Shown: piece after piece, positions 1 to 9,833 of the stretch
Layout: each line of letters opens with the position of its first letter
Numbering within the stretch: the stretch's first letter is position 1
DNA from: Henckelia pumila
Lineage: Eukaryota > Streptophyta > Magnoliopsida > Lamiales > Gesneriaceae
Assembly (NCBI RefSeq): GCF_033568475.1
Contig: NC_133120.1
Span: 48,539,751 to 48,603,750 of the forward strand
Direction: 5' to 3'
DNA length: 64,000 nt
The notes under the pieces: generated by a model
Told to the model about the DNA's origin: nothing
Databases searched by the model: none
The model's input: only the letters and a program-made list of their open reading frames with translations
Program-made: the position numbers and the translations under genes

Positions 1-103
1 GCCATTAATAAAAGTGTAAATTACATTAAACAAAAGATCGTTTGTACAAAGAGTCATCAAAGCCCATAGCCACAAGTTGGCTCACTGGGCACCCACTCTT
101 TCA
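1..103 (-). repeat. Terminal fragment of a Copia LTR (same family as Copia-1 and Copia-2)
   Basis: The stretch reads, in reverse complement, as the first about 100 bases of the LTRs found at 4048-5908 and 14826-16666, including the motif AGAGTGGGTGCCCAGTGAGC. On the plus strand it ends in CA at 103, as an LTR should. The following TAGAT (104-108) would be one copy of the target duplication; the other copy lies outside the window. It could be a solo LTR or the end of a full element. Confidence 0.85.
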
Positions 104-190
104 TAGATTAAGTAAAACATGATTAAATAAATTCCAAATGGATTAACGGAGTTCAGAAATGGATTCAGGACACTAAAAAATGGTGGGTAA

Positions 191-540
191 GGTTCGGAAG
201 GTTTGGATGATCCGAACTAGTGTTCGGAGGATCCGAACATGGACGGAGCCAGGTTTCGGAGGCTCTGAAGACTTCGGACGATCCGAAGTGGGTTCGGATG
301 ACCCGAACTATAGCCCAGCCAGCAGTCCCAAATTAATATGTCATCGGTGACATCATTCGGACAGGGTTCGGACGAACCGAAGGGCGAGAACGGACGATCC
401 AAACAGTGTTTGGGACAGGTGCATGGTTGCATGCGATTGGATTGACACGTGGCGGAGATCGGACGATCCGATGAGACGATGGTATGGCCCGAAGCAGTTC
501 GGATGCTCCAAAGGCTAGTTCGGATGATCCGAACGTGTTC
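191..540. repeat. Cluster of short TTCGGA...TCCGAA palindromes in LTR U3
   Basis: At least four near-perfect palindromes with 6-7 base arms and 3-base loops occur here, for example GTTCGGA-GGA-TCCGAAC, CTTCGGA-CGA-TCCGAAG and ATCGGA-CGA-TCCGAT, plus several with one mismatch. Arm bases change together between units. They end immediately upstream of the TATA box at 541. Confidence 0.8.
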
Positions 541-548
541 TATAAATA
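541..548 (+). promoter_or_regulatory. TATA box of the Gypsy solo LTR
   Basis: TATAAATA directly follows the palindrome cluster. The equivalent box appears at the same relative place in the LTRs at 59575-59582, 33052-33059 (minus) and 61560-61567 (minus), which supports it as the LTR promoter. Confidence 0.65.
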
Positions 549-702
549 TGAGGTCCGAGCTCCTCATTTGGTGCAAATTCCGAAATCCTCTCCTTCGCCC
601 ACGTGGCTCTATTTTAGGGCTTTGTGTACTCTTATTTTAGAGTTGGAGTAGGGAATATATTTCGGTATAGTCAGATAGTGTCTGACATAGTAGCGGAGCA
701 GT

Positions 703-2135
703 TATTGTGAAAAATTGCTCGCAAGCGTACGAGTGTCAAGTTTTAATATAGTGATAAAGTCAAATATCGATCCCACAGGGAGTAAAATGAAAATATTCAG
801 TACTTGTAATTAAAATAGTCTAAACTTTATCTAGAAAATCAAACTTTCAGAATTTTTTCAGAAAAATAAAATAGCAATGAAGTTTTGATAAGCACGCACA
901 CAACTTTCAGAAAAATCAATCATAGAAAGATGGTCTAGAGGTATAGATTTCACCTGGTTTCAACAACAATCAATCCTAATTAATTAATCTTCATGAATTT
1001 CAAGGAATTAATAGCCAAGAACACTTAAGTGTATTATTTCCTCTCCCGAGTGCCGAATAAAATATATCAACTACAATTCAATTCCAATATCCCTATTACG
1101 AATCTACTTGCAGTGATCAATTCAAAACAATGTTCTTTTTAAAAGCTCTGTTAAAATTATACACTCTCCCGAGCGATATAAATAAATAACAGTATATTTT
1201 CTAATGGTCCTATTCAAAATCTTCTCTCCCGAGTGCCAGATTTCAAATAAATATTACAAATCAATTATTGATCAGATAATTAAAAAGACAATCAATTCTA
1301 GAAAAAACAATTAATCTAGAAGAAATTCAATTCAATAAAATCAAGAATTCATGAAAGCGTCTACACCAGGTTCCATCCGACCTCTAGACTATAAAAATTT
1401 AGTTCATAATAAAATTTTGAATAAAATAATAATTCATAAATCCAAACATATTCAAAAATAAATAAAAGATAGAAAACAAATCCGTCAATGCGATGTCGTG
1501 TCCGGTCTATCGATCTCCGTCTTTGTTCTTCAATTAAAGCTCCAGAAATCCTCCAGAAATCACACGTTCAAACCCAGAAATCTCTTCTCTGATATATCGT
1601 GTATGTGTGGCGGCTTTTTCCAATTTTGATAAGAGTTACCTTTTTATATCATGCAACAAAAGCCCAAGAATAAAGCCCACGAAAATAGAAAGTTTCCTTC
1701 CCGATAAAAATTTCCAAACTACAGATTTTCGCGACACGCGCCCGCTCCAGGACTCACGCGGGCGCGCATAGGGCTCTGTCTCAAATCTTCACTCTCACAG
1801 AATAGAAGCGCGATAGCTCTCTTCCTCTTTTCTTCGGCGCTTGTTTTAGCGTTAAACTTTAAGGCCCAAATGAGAAAGCCCATCACTGTTCTCTTCTTTT
1901 CTTTGTCTGATTGTTTCTTTTCTTCTTCTTTTCCTTTCTTTTATTTTCTCTTTTTCTTTTAATTCTTTTAATTCCCTATTTTCTTCCTCAATTTCTTCTT
2001 TTACTCTCTTTTCCAAATAAATTCAATAAATCACTGTAAACAGAAAAACAACAAAATACCCACATAAATCTGCTCGAAACAAACAATTAACAATTAAAAT
2101 CACATATAAATTAAGTGTATAAAATACACTTATCA
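703..2135 (-). repeat. Left (3') LTR of the Athila-like element
   Basis: It pairs with 26353-27783 nearly end to end, with scattered substitutions throughout. It ends in TATCA at 2135. The adjoining internal sequence reads on the minus strand AAGTTTGGGGTATT, a polypurine tract of the kind used by this lineage. The block around 1860-2000 is strongly pyrimidine-rich (runs of TTTTC and TTCTT). Confidence 0.88.
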
Positions 2136-4047
2136 AATACCCCAAACTTAGACTTTTGCTAGTCCCGAGCAAAACTATTCAAATCACTAATCTTCCAAAA
2201 ACTCATTATATCAAACCAACAAGAATAGTCAAGAAATATTATGGAGCAATGGCCTCAGCAGTGATTTCAAAAATTCATATCCAATCTCATCCAACCTACT
2301 AACACTTGAAAGTTTTAGTCATAACAAAATAACCGCATAAACTCATAATCTCTGCAACTCAAGTTCAAAACACCCTTATCTATGTTCAATTCAAACATTC
2401 ATAGATCATGAGGACTTTTTAAGGTAGAATAGGATCAAATATAGGAATATTTATCAAAAACACTCACAAATAGATAAATGCAACGAATAATAGCGTGTAA
2501 GTGTTTCGATCAAAATTCATAATCATTAAAAGTATCAATCAACAGTCCATAGGCTAATTTCTCTCAACTCTTCTCCACTAGTATATTGGGCAACTGAGAC
2601 TCGGTCAATAGGACTTAATTAGCTTATAATGTAAGGTCTGGCTTATGGCTACAAACTAAGGAATAAGAATTCAAAATAAGGAGTAATTCACATTTATGCT
2701 CTAATTTCGACTCCTTTCATTCACACTTTCACACTTTTTTTTTTCTTCACTTCATTGATTTTTCAAATTTTCACTTCTTCTCTTTCAACTTTTTTCAACC
2801 ATTTATATATTTTTTTTCACAACTACCTCTTTTCATCTTTTCAATTCATCCACCACACCATTTCATTTTTCACAAATATTAACTAGGAGAATATAACATT
2901 TTAGCATTCAAATTACTCTCTTAAAGGTAGGAATTAGTGTTTAGGCTATTCAGGTAGTCAATGTAGGACCTTGAAATAATGACGAATGGGGGTTTAATCA
3001 CATGTTTACACGCATGTCATTCGATTTTTAATAAGCTCAAACAAGGTACTAGGGATAACATGTAAAAATAGGTTGCTTGAAAGTCTCAAACGAGTTCAGA
3101 AAAATTGCCTAAATCATTGCTAATCACAGTTTTGCCCGTATTTCACCTCAAAGAGTGTTTGAACTAGTTCTAGACAAGTCTCAATCTACAATTAAATCAT
3201 ACAAATATCAACCAGTGCAGAAAAGATAATCATTAGCAGTAAACGATGATTTTCACAACAAAATTCAGATTATTCTGTACCTCAATGTACTCATAAACGT
3301 GTAAGCAAAAATGGGCAACTAAGGATAAATTTTTTCAATAAAAATTGAGGCCCAAAAATTCAAATAATGCCTCAATCATATCTATGTCTGTATGCCTCAA
3401 AAATCATATTCAAGTATTAATCACAGAGTATATAGGAAATTTTTCATTCAATTGGTTTCATTTTTTCCAAAAATATTTGTTAGAAAGGTAGACAATCATG
3501 GATTTCAGTTATAGCACAAAAATTTTCTTTTCAGCCATGCATCCATTTCTTTCTCAACTCCTTTTCAACTCAACTAACACAACATCTAAACTCAACAAAA
3601 AATTTTCAATAAAATTCAAAACTCAACTTTCAACAATCAAATCATCAACCAAGCAAGAAACTAAATCATAGAAAATGATTCATCCCCCCAAACTTATTAA
3701 AATTATTGTCCCAAATGATTAAAAATCAATAAAAAGAACAAGGGACGCGTACCTTCGACACTGAGCATCAGTACTCAGTCTTACCAAAATCAACTCCATC
3801 AAAATAATTCGCAATTGCAAGACCATTTGAGAGGTGGTGGATAAGCTCAACATTGACATCCAATTTCACCTGAAAATAATACATGAACACGATAAGATAA
3901 TACATAAAATTGAATTCCGAAGCAAACAAAACAATATAACTCGCTTAATGTATGGGAAAATAAGGAAGAGTGCGAGGCACGGCGAGCTTCATATGTTCGA
4001 TCTTACATGGTTTGGCTGCTGAAGATTCGTTTCTCAAGAGGAAGCTG
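2136..4047 (-). other. AT-rich non-coding 3' internal region of the Athila-like element
   Basis: This 1.9 kb stretch lies between the polypurine tract and the Copia-1 insertion. It is AT-rich with many stops in all frames. I see no reverse transcriptase, integrase or envelope-like motif on either strand. The short open frame at 3834-4022 has no recognisable domain and I do not treat it as a gene. The sequence resumes at 13668 after the Copia-1 insertion. Confidence 0.7.
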
Positions 4048-5908
4048 TGTTGGAAAACGCGGCTCTCTGATCAATCACGATTGATACCCGGTGCAGCGGA
4101 AGTTTAAAATTTTCTCATGGAACGATTCCATGGTGTGGGTATCAACCATTCAACGATTAAATTATTGTGTGTGTAAAATTTAAATAATAATTAAATAAAT
4201 TTTACCTCAAATCTCGCAACGAGATTAATGGACACCAACAGAACAATTCTGCTCTTGTTGTCTCTCCCTGGAACCGATGAACTCCTTCAATCAGGTCCAC
4301 GAACAGAGGTTTAATCCCTCTGATAGATTGCACTAGAAAATCTATCAGAAGTTTTCTGCGAAGAGATTACACGAATCTGATTCGTTATTCCTTACTGCAA
4401 TTCAAAATCACAGACCGGAATTTCTCGGGCAGAGCAAAAGGGGACGGCCGAAAATTCTTTGAGAGAGAGGGTAGGGTTTTCGAAAATTGCTCTCAAAAAT
4501 AATGACCTGTTCTGTCTAATTTCTGTACTGAAATAACTTATTTATAATGCAGGCCACTAACACCTTAGGGCCCATTAGTCATAAGCTGGGGCCCGACAAG
4601 CAAAGCCCACTCGTTCAGAAATTAATATAAAATTCATCGTGACTCCGATTGATGAAACGATTTCACCAATGTGCACAGAAACCATTTCTGCACGTTTTAA
4701 AGTCAAAATAAATTTTCCTGAATCCGAATTCAGTGGTTTCCAAAAATGTCCATCCCTATGTCATTTTAGGAAATCCTACTCCCTTACTCTTATTTAAGAA
4801 GTCCAACTCCTTAGTTCATTAAATTTAACTCTTTAAATTTAACTATCTCAACGGGGATTAAAACTCCATTACACTGTGTGACCCTCAATGGTTCAGGGAT
4901 ACAGCTAGCCGTGGGCTCACAACTCCTTGTGACTCGGAACAACACTTTCCGACTTGCCCAACGAATCATGGTAAAGCGCCTAGCAACATCGCCCCATGAT
5001 TCCCTAGGTATCACTGATAGTGCCTACAAGAACCAGTAGATTTTGGTTAGCGTACAGTACGGTCCCTTCATCCATATATCCCGATCGAATCAACAACCAT
5101 TGGTATATCGAGAGTCGCTCAAGATTCGATAACTATGCAATGCATCTTGAAGATCAAATTAGTGACATCGCATGTGCTACTAAGAAACCATTTCTTAAAT
5201 CACATCAAGTACTCTGGCCAGAGATTTGTCACACTAATATCTCCTCAGATCGCATAGGATATCCACACTCGCAAGTATGTGGTGAATCCTTGACAACAAT
5301 GCATTGACTCCTATATGTGTCGTAACTGTACCCAATCTCGACACCTGATGACCCCCTCAGAGTCGGTAAACGAGTCAAAGCACAGTACTAGCATATAGAG
5401 TCTCCATGATGTTTCAAGTCGTAAGGACTAATGGTGTACAACCAAAACCGCGGACTTTATCCACTCGATAAGTGATAACCACTTGGAAAGTCCGGATAGG
5501 GTAGTTCGATTATTCATCCTATGAATATCCATTTGCATGCTTCGAACATCTCCATGTTCCCTACCAATGAAACGTGGTACTCCGCATCGCAAATGCTAGT
5601 CTCAAACTCGAGCGATCCTTATCCTTATTATCGGACGGCTCAATCGACTAGGAACGGTTTTAGAATATACAGTGACTATAAGATGTATTTCATGATAGAC
5701 ATCTCCATGTTCTACCACATCTTACATACACTATAGTATATTCAAGGTCTTTATCAAAACAACAATAGTATATCACAATATAACAATATGAAGTAATGTA
5801 AAGTCATTGCCATAAAAGTGTAAATAATATTAAACAAAAGATTGTTTATACAAAGAGTCAACAAAGCCCATAGCCACACAGTTGGCTCACTGGGCACCCA
5901 CTCTTACA
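4048..5908 (-). repeat. 3' LTR of Copia-1
   Basis: 1861 bases. It differs from the partner LTR at about four places: a T/C near the start, one extra A in the run before TTCTTTGAGAG, a C/T near 5368, and a C/T near 5717. The small open frames inside it are conserved between both LTRs only because the LTRs are near-identical. Confidence 0.95.
4539..4546 (-). promoter_or_regulatory. TATA box of the Copia-1 LTR (3' copy)
   Basis: It reads TATAAATA on the minus strand. The same box is found in Copia-2 at 16187-16194 in an otherwise diverged LTR, which supports it as the promoter. Confidence 0.6.
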
Positions 5909-5921
5909 ATCTCCCACTTGC
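5909..5921 (-). other. Polypurine tract of Copia-1
   Basis: On the minus strand it reads AAGTGGGAGAT immediately before the 3' LTR. Copia-2 has the same tract at 22368-22378. It would prime plus-strand DNA synthesis. Confidence 0.8.
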
Positions 5922-5922
5922 C

Positions 5923-8900
5923 CTATAGCCAACTAGTCATACTACGTAGACCCATTGCTTCGCGATGTTTGTCAAACAATGGTCCTGGCAAAGGCTTAGT
6001 AAGCGGATCAGCGATATTGTCTGCAGAGGCCACTCGTTCGACAATGATGTCTCCTCTTTCCACAATCTCCTGGATTATGTGGTATTTCCTCAGTACGTGT
6101 TTGGATCTTTGATGAGACCTTGGTTCCTTTGCTTGAGCAACGGCACCCGTGTTGTCGCAGTACACCGGGACTGGACCAACAAATTCAGGAATGACGCCCA
6201 ACTCTTGGACAAAATTCCTCATCCAAACGGCCTCTTTAGCAGCAGCTGATGCTGCAATGTATTCAGCCTCAGTGGTGGAATCCGCTGTGGTGTCCTGCTT
6301 GGAACTCTTCCAAGAGACAGCACCGCCATTGAGCATGAACACAAATCCAGAGGTTGACTTCGAGTCATCCACATCACTTTGGAAGCTAGAGTCGGTATAG
6401 CCTTCCAATTTGAGTTCTCGTCCTCCATAAACCATGAACATATTCTTAGTCCTTCGCAAGTACTTAAGAATGTCCTTCACGGCTTTCCAATGCATTTGAC
6501 CAGGATTAGACTGATATCTGCTCGTGACACTCAGAGCAAATGCTACATCCGGTCTGGTAGATATCATCCCATACATGATACTACCTATAGCTGACGCATA
6601 TGGTACATGTGTCATATTCTCTATCTCTTCATCAGTCTTGGGACACATAGACTTGGATAGAGAAACTCCATGACACATGGGTAGATGTCCTCTCTTGGAC
6701 CCATCCATTGAAAACCGTTTCAATATGGTATCGATGTAGGTTGATTGAGTGAGTCCTATCATTCTCTTAGATCTATCTCTATAGATCTGAATCCCTAGAA
6801 TGTAGGATGCCTCACCCAAATCCTTCATCGAAAATCTACCTGATAACCATATCTTCGTTGACTGCAACATCCCTACATCATTCCCAATGAGTAGGATGTC
6901 ATCAACATAAAGTACTAAGAATGTCACCGCATCCTTAACTACTTTCTTGTACACGCAAGGTTCCTCCAGGTTCTTGATGAAACCAAAATCTTTTATTGTT
7001 TCATCAAATTTCTGGTTCCAACTTCTTGATGCTTGTTTTAGACCATAAATTGATCTCTGAAGTTTGCATACCTTATGCTCGCTTCCCATGGATGTGTACC
7101 CCTCTGGCTGCTTCATATAGATTTCTTCCTTAATGTCTCCATTAAGAAAAGCAGTCTTCACATCCATTTGCCATATCTCATAGTCATACCATGCAGCTAT
7201 GGCAATAAGGATTCTTATGGACTTGAACATAGCAACTGGTGAAAAGGTTTCATCATAGTCAACTCCTTGCCTTTGAGTATAACCTTTCGCCACCAATCGC
7301 GCCTTGTAGGTCAATACCTTACCATCAGGCCCAAGCTTTCTTTTGTAGATCCATTTACACCCTATTGGAACAATTCCATCGGGAGGATCTACCAAAGACC
7401 AAACTTGGTTTGTATGCATCGAATCCAATTCTGACTGCATAGCTTCAAGCCATAAATTCGAATCCGCATCAGAAATTGCTTCCTTGAAGTTTCTTGGATC
7501 ATATCCAATGTCGGGTTCATCTTGATCCCCTTCAAGAAGAAGACCATATCGAATAGGAGGTCTAGAAGTCCTCTCGGATCTTCTAGGTTCAGGCGTGTCC
7601 AGCAATGGTTCCTGAGGTGTAGGATCGTTATTTTGTATTTCGGGTTCTTCTCGAACTTCTTCGAGTTCCATCATCTCGCCTTTCTTATCCAATAAGAACT
7701 CCTTCTCCAAGAAGGTGGCATTCCTAGAAACAAACACCTTTGTTTCAGCAGGATAATAGAAATAATATCCGATTGAATTCTTCGGATACCCTACAAAATA
7801 ACATAAGCTGGATCGACTATCCAACTTATCTCCCACTGTCCGCTTCACGTAAGCAGGACATCCCCAAATCCTCAAGTACGAATACTTAGGAGCTTTGCCA
7901 TTCCATAACTCGTATGGTGTTTTGTCCACTGCTTTAGTGTGGACGTTGTTCAACAACAATACCGCCGTTTCAAGCGCATAGCCCCAAAACGAAGGTGGAA
8001 GCTCAGTGAAGCTCATCATAGATCGAACCATGTCCAACAAAGTTCGATTACGACGCTCCGATACACCATTAAGCTGTGGTGTCATAGGAGGAGTCCACTG
8101 AGAGAGAATCCCATTCTCTTTCAGATAGTCCAAAAACTCGGTACTCAAGTATTCTCCACCTCGATCCGATCGAAGTGCCTTAATACTTTTACCTAGCTTG
8201 TTTTCTACTTCAGCCTTGAATTCTTTGAACTTTTCAAATGCTTCAGACTTATATTTTATTAAATATAAATACCCATACCTTGAATAATCATCAGTAAAGG
8301 TAATGAAGTAGGTGTGGCCATGTTGAGTCCCTACTCTAAATGGACCACAAACATCTGTATGGATCAAATCCAACAGATTCTGACTACGCTCAGGTTTCCC
8401 CTTAAAAGGAGATTTAGTCATTTTTCCTTTTAGGCAGGATTCACAAGTAGGTAGAGAGTTAATATCAGACATATCAAACATGCCCTCTCCCACTAGCTTG
8501 TTCATCCTCTTTGAGGAAATATGACCTAGCCTAGCGTGCCAAAGGTTTGCCGGGTTTTGACTATCGATTTTCCTTTTGTTTGTTGTAGCCGGTTTATCAA
8601 AATAATTAATTGGAACGTCTTTTAGTTTTAAATTGTATAGATCGTTTTCAAGTTGTCCATTTCCAATTAAACATTCATTCTTGTAAATATTGCAAATCCC
8701 ATTCACAAAATTACAAGAATAACCATCTCTATCAAGCATAGAAATAGAAATAATGTTTTTAATTAAATCTGGCACAAATAAAACATCTCTCAACAATAAT
8801 TTAAAACCATTCTGCAAAATCAAACAAACATCTCCAATGGCCGTAGCTTCAACTCTGGAACCATTCCCGAGCCTCAGCTGGGTCTCACCCATTCTAAGCC

Positions 8901-9009
8901 TGCGACTTCTTGTCATCACCTGCAAATCATTGCAAATGTGAGATCCACATCCGGTATCCAATACCCAAGAAGTTGTATTAAGTGACATGTTTATTTCGAT
9001 ATAGAACAT
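5923..9009 (-). CDS. pol: Copia-1 pol: protease, integrase, reverse transcriptase, RNase H
   Basis: 1028 residues of open frame. Domains in order: aspartic protease with DTG at 18-20; GAG-pre-integrase and zinc-finger residues H158, H163, C189, C192; integrase core with D219, D282 and E318; reverse transcriptase with the first catalytic Asp in MDVKTAF (616) and YVDD at 701-704; C-terminal RNase H with YTDSSF and a TEAEY motif. The order integrase before reverse transcriptase defines Copia. The first residues overlap the end of gag in another frame. In Copia-2 the same junction reads straight through, so the ATG at 9009 is probably not a true start but the point where the frame changes. All catalytic residues I can check are present. 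The frame ends 14 bases before the 3' LTR. Confidence 0.93.
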   Translation of the reverse strand: MFYIEINMSLNTTSWVLDTGCGSHICNDLQVMTRSRRLRMGETQLRLGNGSRVEATAIGDVCLILQNGFKLLLRDVLFVPDLIKNIISISMLDRDGYSCNFVNGICNIYKNECLIGNGQLENDLYNLKLKDVPINYFDKPATTNKRKIDSQNPANLWHARLGHISSKRMNKLVGEGMFDMSDINSLPTCESCLKGKMTKSPFKGKPERSQNLLDLIHTDVCGPFRVGTQHGHTYFITFTDDYSRYGYLYLIKYKSEAFEKFKEFKAEVENKLGKSIKALRSDRGGEYLSTEFLDYLKENGILSQWTPPMTPQLNGVSERRNRTLLDMVRSMMSFTELPPSFWGYALETAVLLLNNVHTKAVDKTPYELWNGKAPKYSYLRIWGCPAYVKRTVGDKLDSRSSLCYFVGYPKNSIGYYFYYPAETKVFVSRNATFLEKEFLLDKKGEMMELEEVREEPEIQNNDPTPQEPLLDTPEPRRSERTSRPPIRYGLLLEGDQDEPDIGYDPRNFKEAISDADSNLWLEAMQSELDSMHTNQVWSLVDPPDGIVPIGCKWIYKRKLGPDGKVLTYKARLVAKGYTQRQGVDYDETFSPVAMFKSIRILIAIAAWYDYEIWQMDVKTAFLNGDIKEEIYMKQPEGYTSMGSEHKVCKLQRSIYGLKQASRSWNQKFDETIKDFGFIKNLEEPCVYKKVVKDAVTFLVLYVDDILLIGNDVGMLQSTKIWLSGRFSMKDLGEASYILGIQIYRDRSKRMIGLTQSTYIDTILKRFSMDGSKRGHLPMCHGVSLSKSMCPKTDEEIENMTHVPYASAIGSIMYGMISTRPDVAFALSVTSRYQSNPGQMHWKAVKDILKYLRRTKNMFMVYGGRELKLEGYTDSSFQSDVDDSKSTSGFVFMLNGGAVSWKSSKQDTTADSTTEAEYIAASAAAKEAVWMRNFVQELGVIPEFVGPVPVYCDNTGAVAQAKEPRSHQRSKHVLRKYHIIQEIVERGDIIVERVASADNIADPLTKPLPGPLFDKHREAMGLRSMTSWL

Positions 9010-9833
9010 ACCTTTGCAGTTCCCAACTGCTCAAGATACTCCTTGCAGTTGCGCTTCCAATGACCCGGCTTCTTGCAGTAATGGCAAACATCCTTGGATT
9101 TTCCATTGTTTGAAGCCTTTGTCTTTTGCTTCTTCTCGGGTTCCACTTTCTTGGGTGGGGCAGAACGTTTCTTGCCCTTCATACTTGGCCCCTTCTTAGC
9201 AGAAGATGAGGAGCCCACCAAGAAAGCTGGCTTATCCTTCTTAAGTGTGGATTCATATGTAACGAGCATATTGACCATCTCTTCAAGGGTGGCCTCTATC
9301 TTGTTCATATTAAAATTTATCACGAATCCATCAAATGAAGGAAGAGATAGAAGCAGCAAGTCCACATTGCGTTCATGCTCCAACACCAAATCAAGGGTCG
9401 CTAACTTCTGTATGAGCCAAATCACTCGTACCCCATGATCACGGACCGAAGTCCCTTCACGCATGCGGCACGTCATCAACTCCTTAACAGTAGAGAACCT
9501 TTCAGCCCTCGACTGAGCCCCAAAAAGTTCCTTGAGTTGCGTATGAATGTCAGCAGCATTCACCGTGTCCTCAAATCGCCTCTGGAGTTCATCAGACATC
9601 GAGGCTTGCATATAGCATTTGGTCTTGATGTCATGGTCACACCATGCATCAAGTTTGGCCAATTCCTCCGGACTTATGTCAGCTGGTGCTTCCTTCGGAG
9701 GTGCTTTCTCTAACACGTAGAGCATTTTCTCCGAAGTTAAGACAATCTTCAACTTCCGGAACCATTCCGTATAGTTGGCGCCAGTCAGCTTGTTTTGTTC
9801 GAGGATCGAGAATAAAGGATTTCGCGAATTCAT
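8991..9833 (-). CDS. gag: Copia-1 gag
   Basis: 280 residues. The N-terminal part (FSILEQNKLTGANYTEWF) is typical of Copia gag (UBN2 type). It forms the virus-like particle that packages the element's RNA. A Lys-rich linker is followed by one zinc knuckle, CHYCKKPGHWKRNC, near the C-terminus. The last residues (VCSISK) arise after a one-base difference from Copia-2 in the run AAAGG/AAGGG, which puts pol in another frame. The start ATG is the one used by the equivalent Copia-2 frame (18454). This break may be a simple mutation or may change the gag:pol ratio; I favour mutation. Confidence 0.9.
   Translation of the reverse strand: MNSRNPLFSILEQNKLTGANYTEWFRKLKIVLTSEKMLYVLEKAPPKEAPADISPEELAKLDAWCDHDIKTKCYMQASMSDELQRRFEDTVNAADIHTQLKELFGAQSRAERFSTVKELMTCRMREGTSVRDHGVRVIWLIQKLATLDLVLEHERNVDLLLLSLPSFDGFVINFNMNKIEATLEEMVNMLVTYESTLKKDKPAFLVGSSSSAKKGPSMKGKKRSAPPKKVEPEKKQKTKASNNGKSKDVCHYCKKPGHWKRNCKEYLEQLGTAKVCSISK

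Larger units (their letters stand above)
104..702 (+). repeat. Left part of a Ty3/Gypsy solo LTR, interrupted by the Athila-like element
   Basis: It matches in layout the LTRs at 59097 and, inverted, at 60517: a run of TTCGGA/TCCGAA palindromes, then a TATA box, then a leader ending in a GTAGCGGAG motif. It continues after the inserted element at 27789-28720 and ends in GGGTTGGGTCACTACA, the inverted form of the TGTAGTGACCC start seen at 60517. The LTR start is missing, cut off by the Copia LTR at 1-103. There is no internal region beside it, so it is most simply a solo LTR. Confidence 0.7.

Noticed and set aside
3834..4022. 62-residue open frame beside the Copia-1 insertion
   Set aside because: No domain, AT-rich context, and opposite strand to the Athila-like element. 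Length is within chance expectation.
4811..5736. Small open frames repeated identically at 12570-13495
   Set aside because: They lie inside the two near-identical LTRs of Copia-1, so their identity reflects LTR age rather than selection on protein. They are broken in the Copia-2 LTRs.
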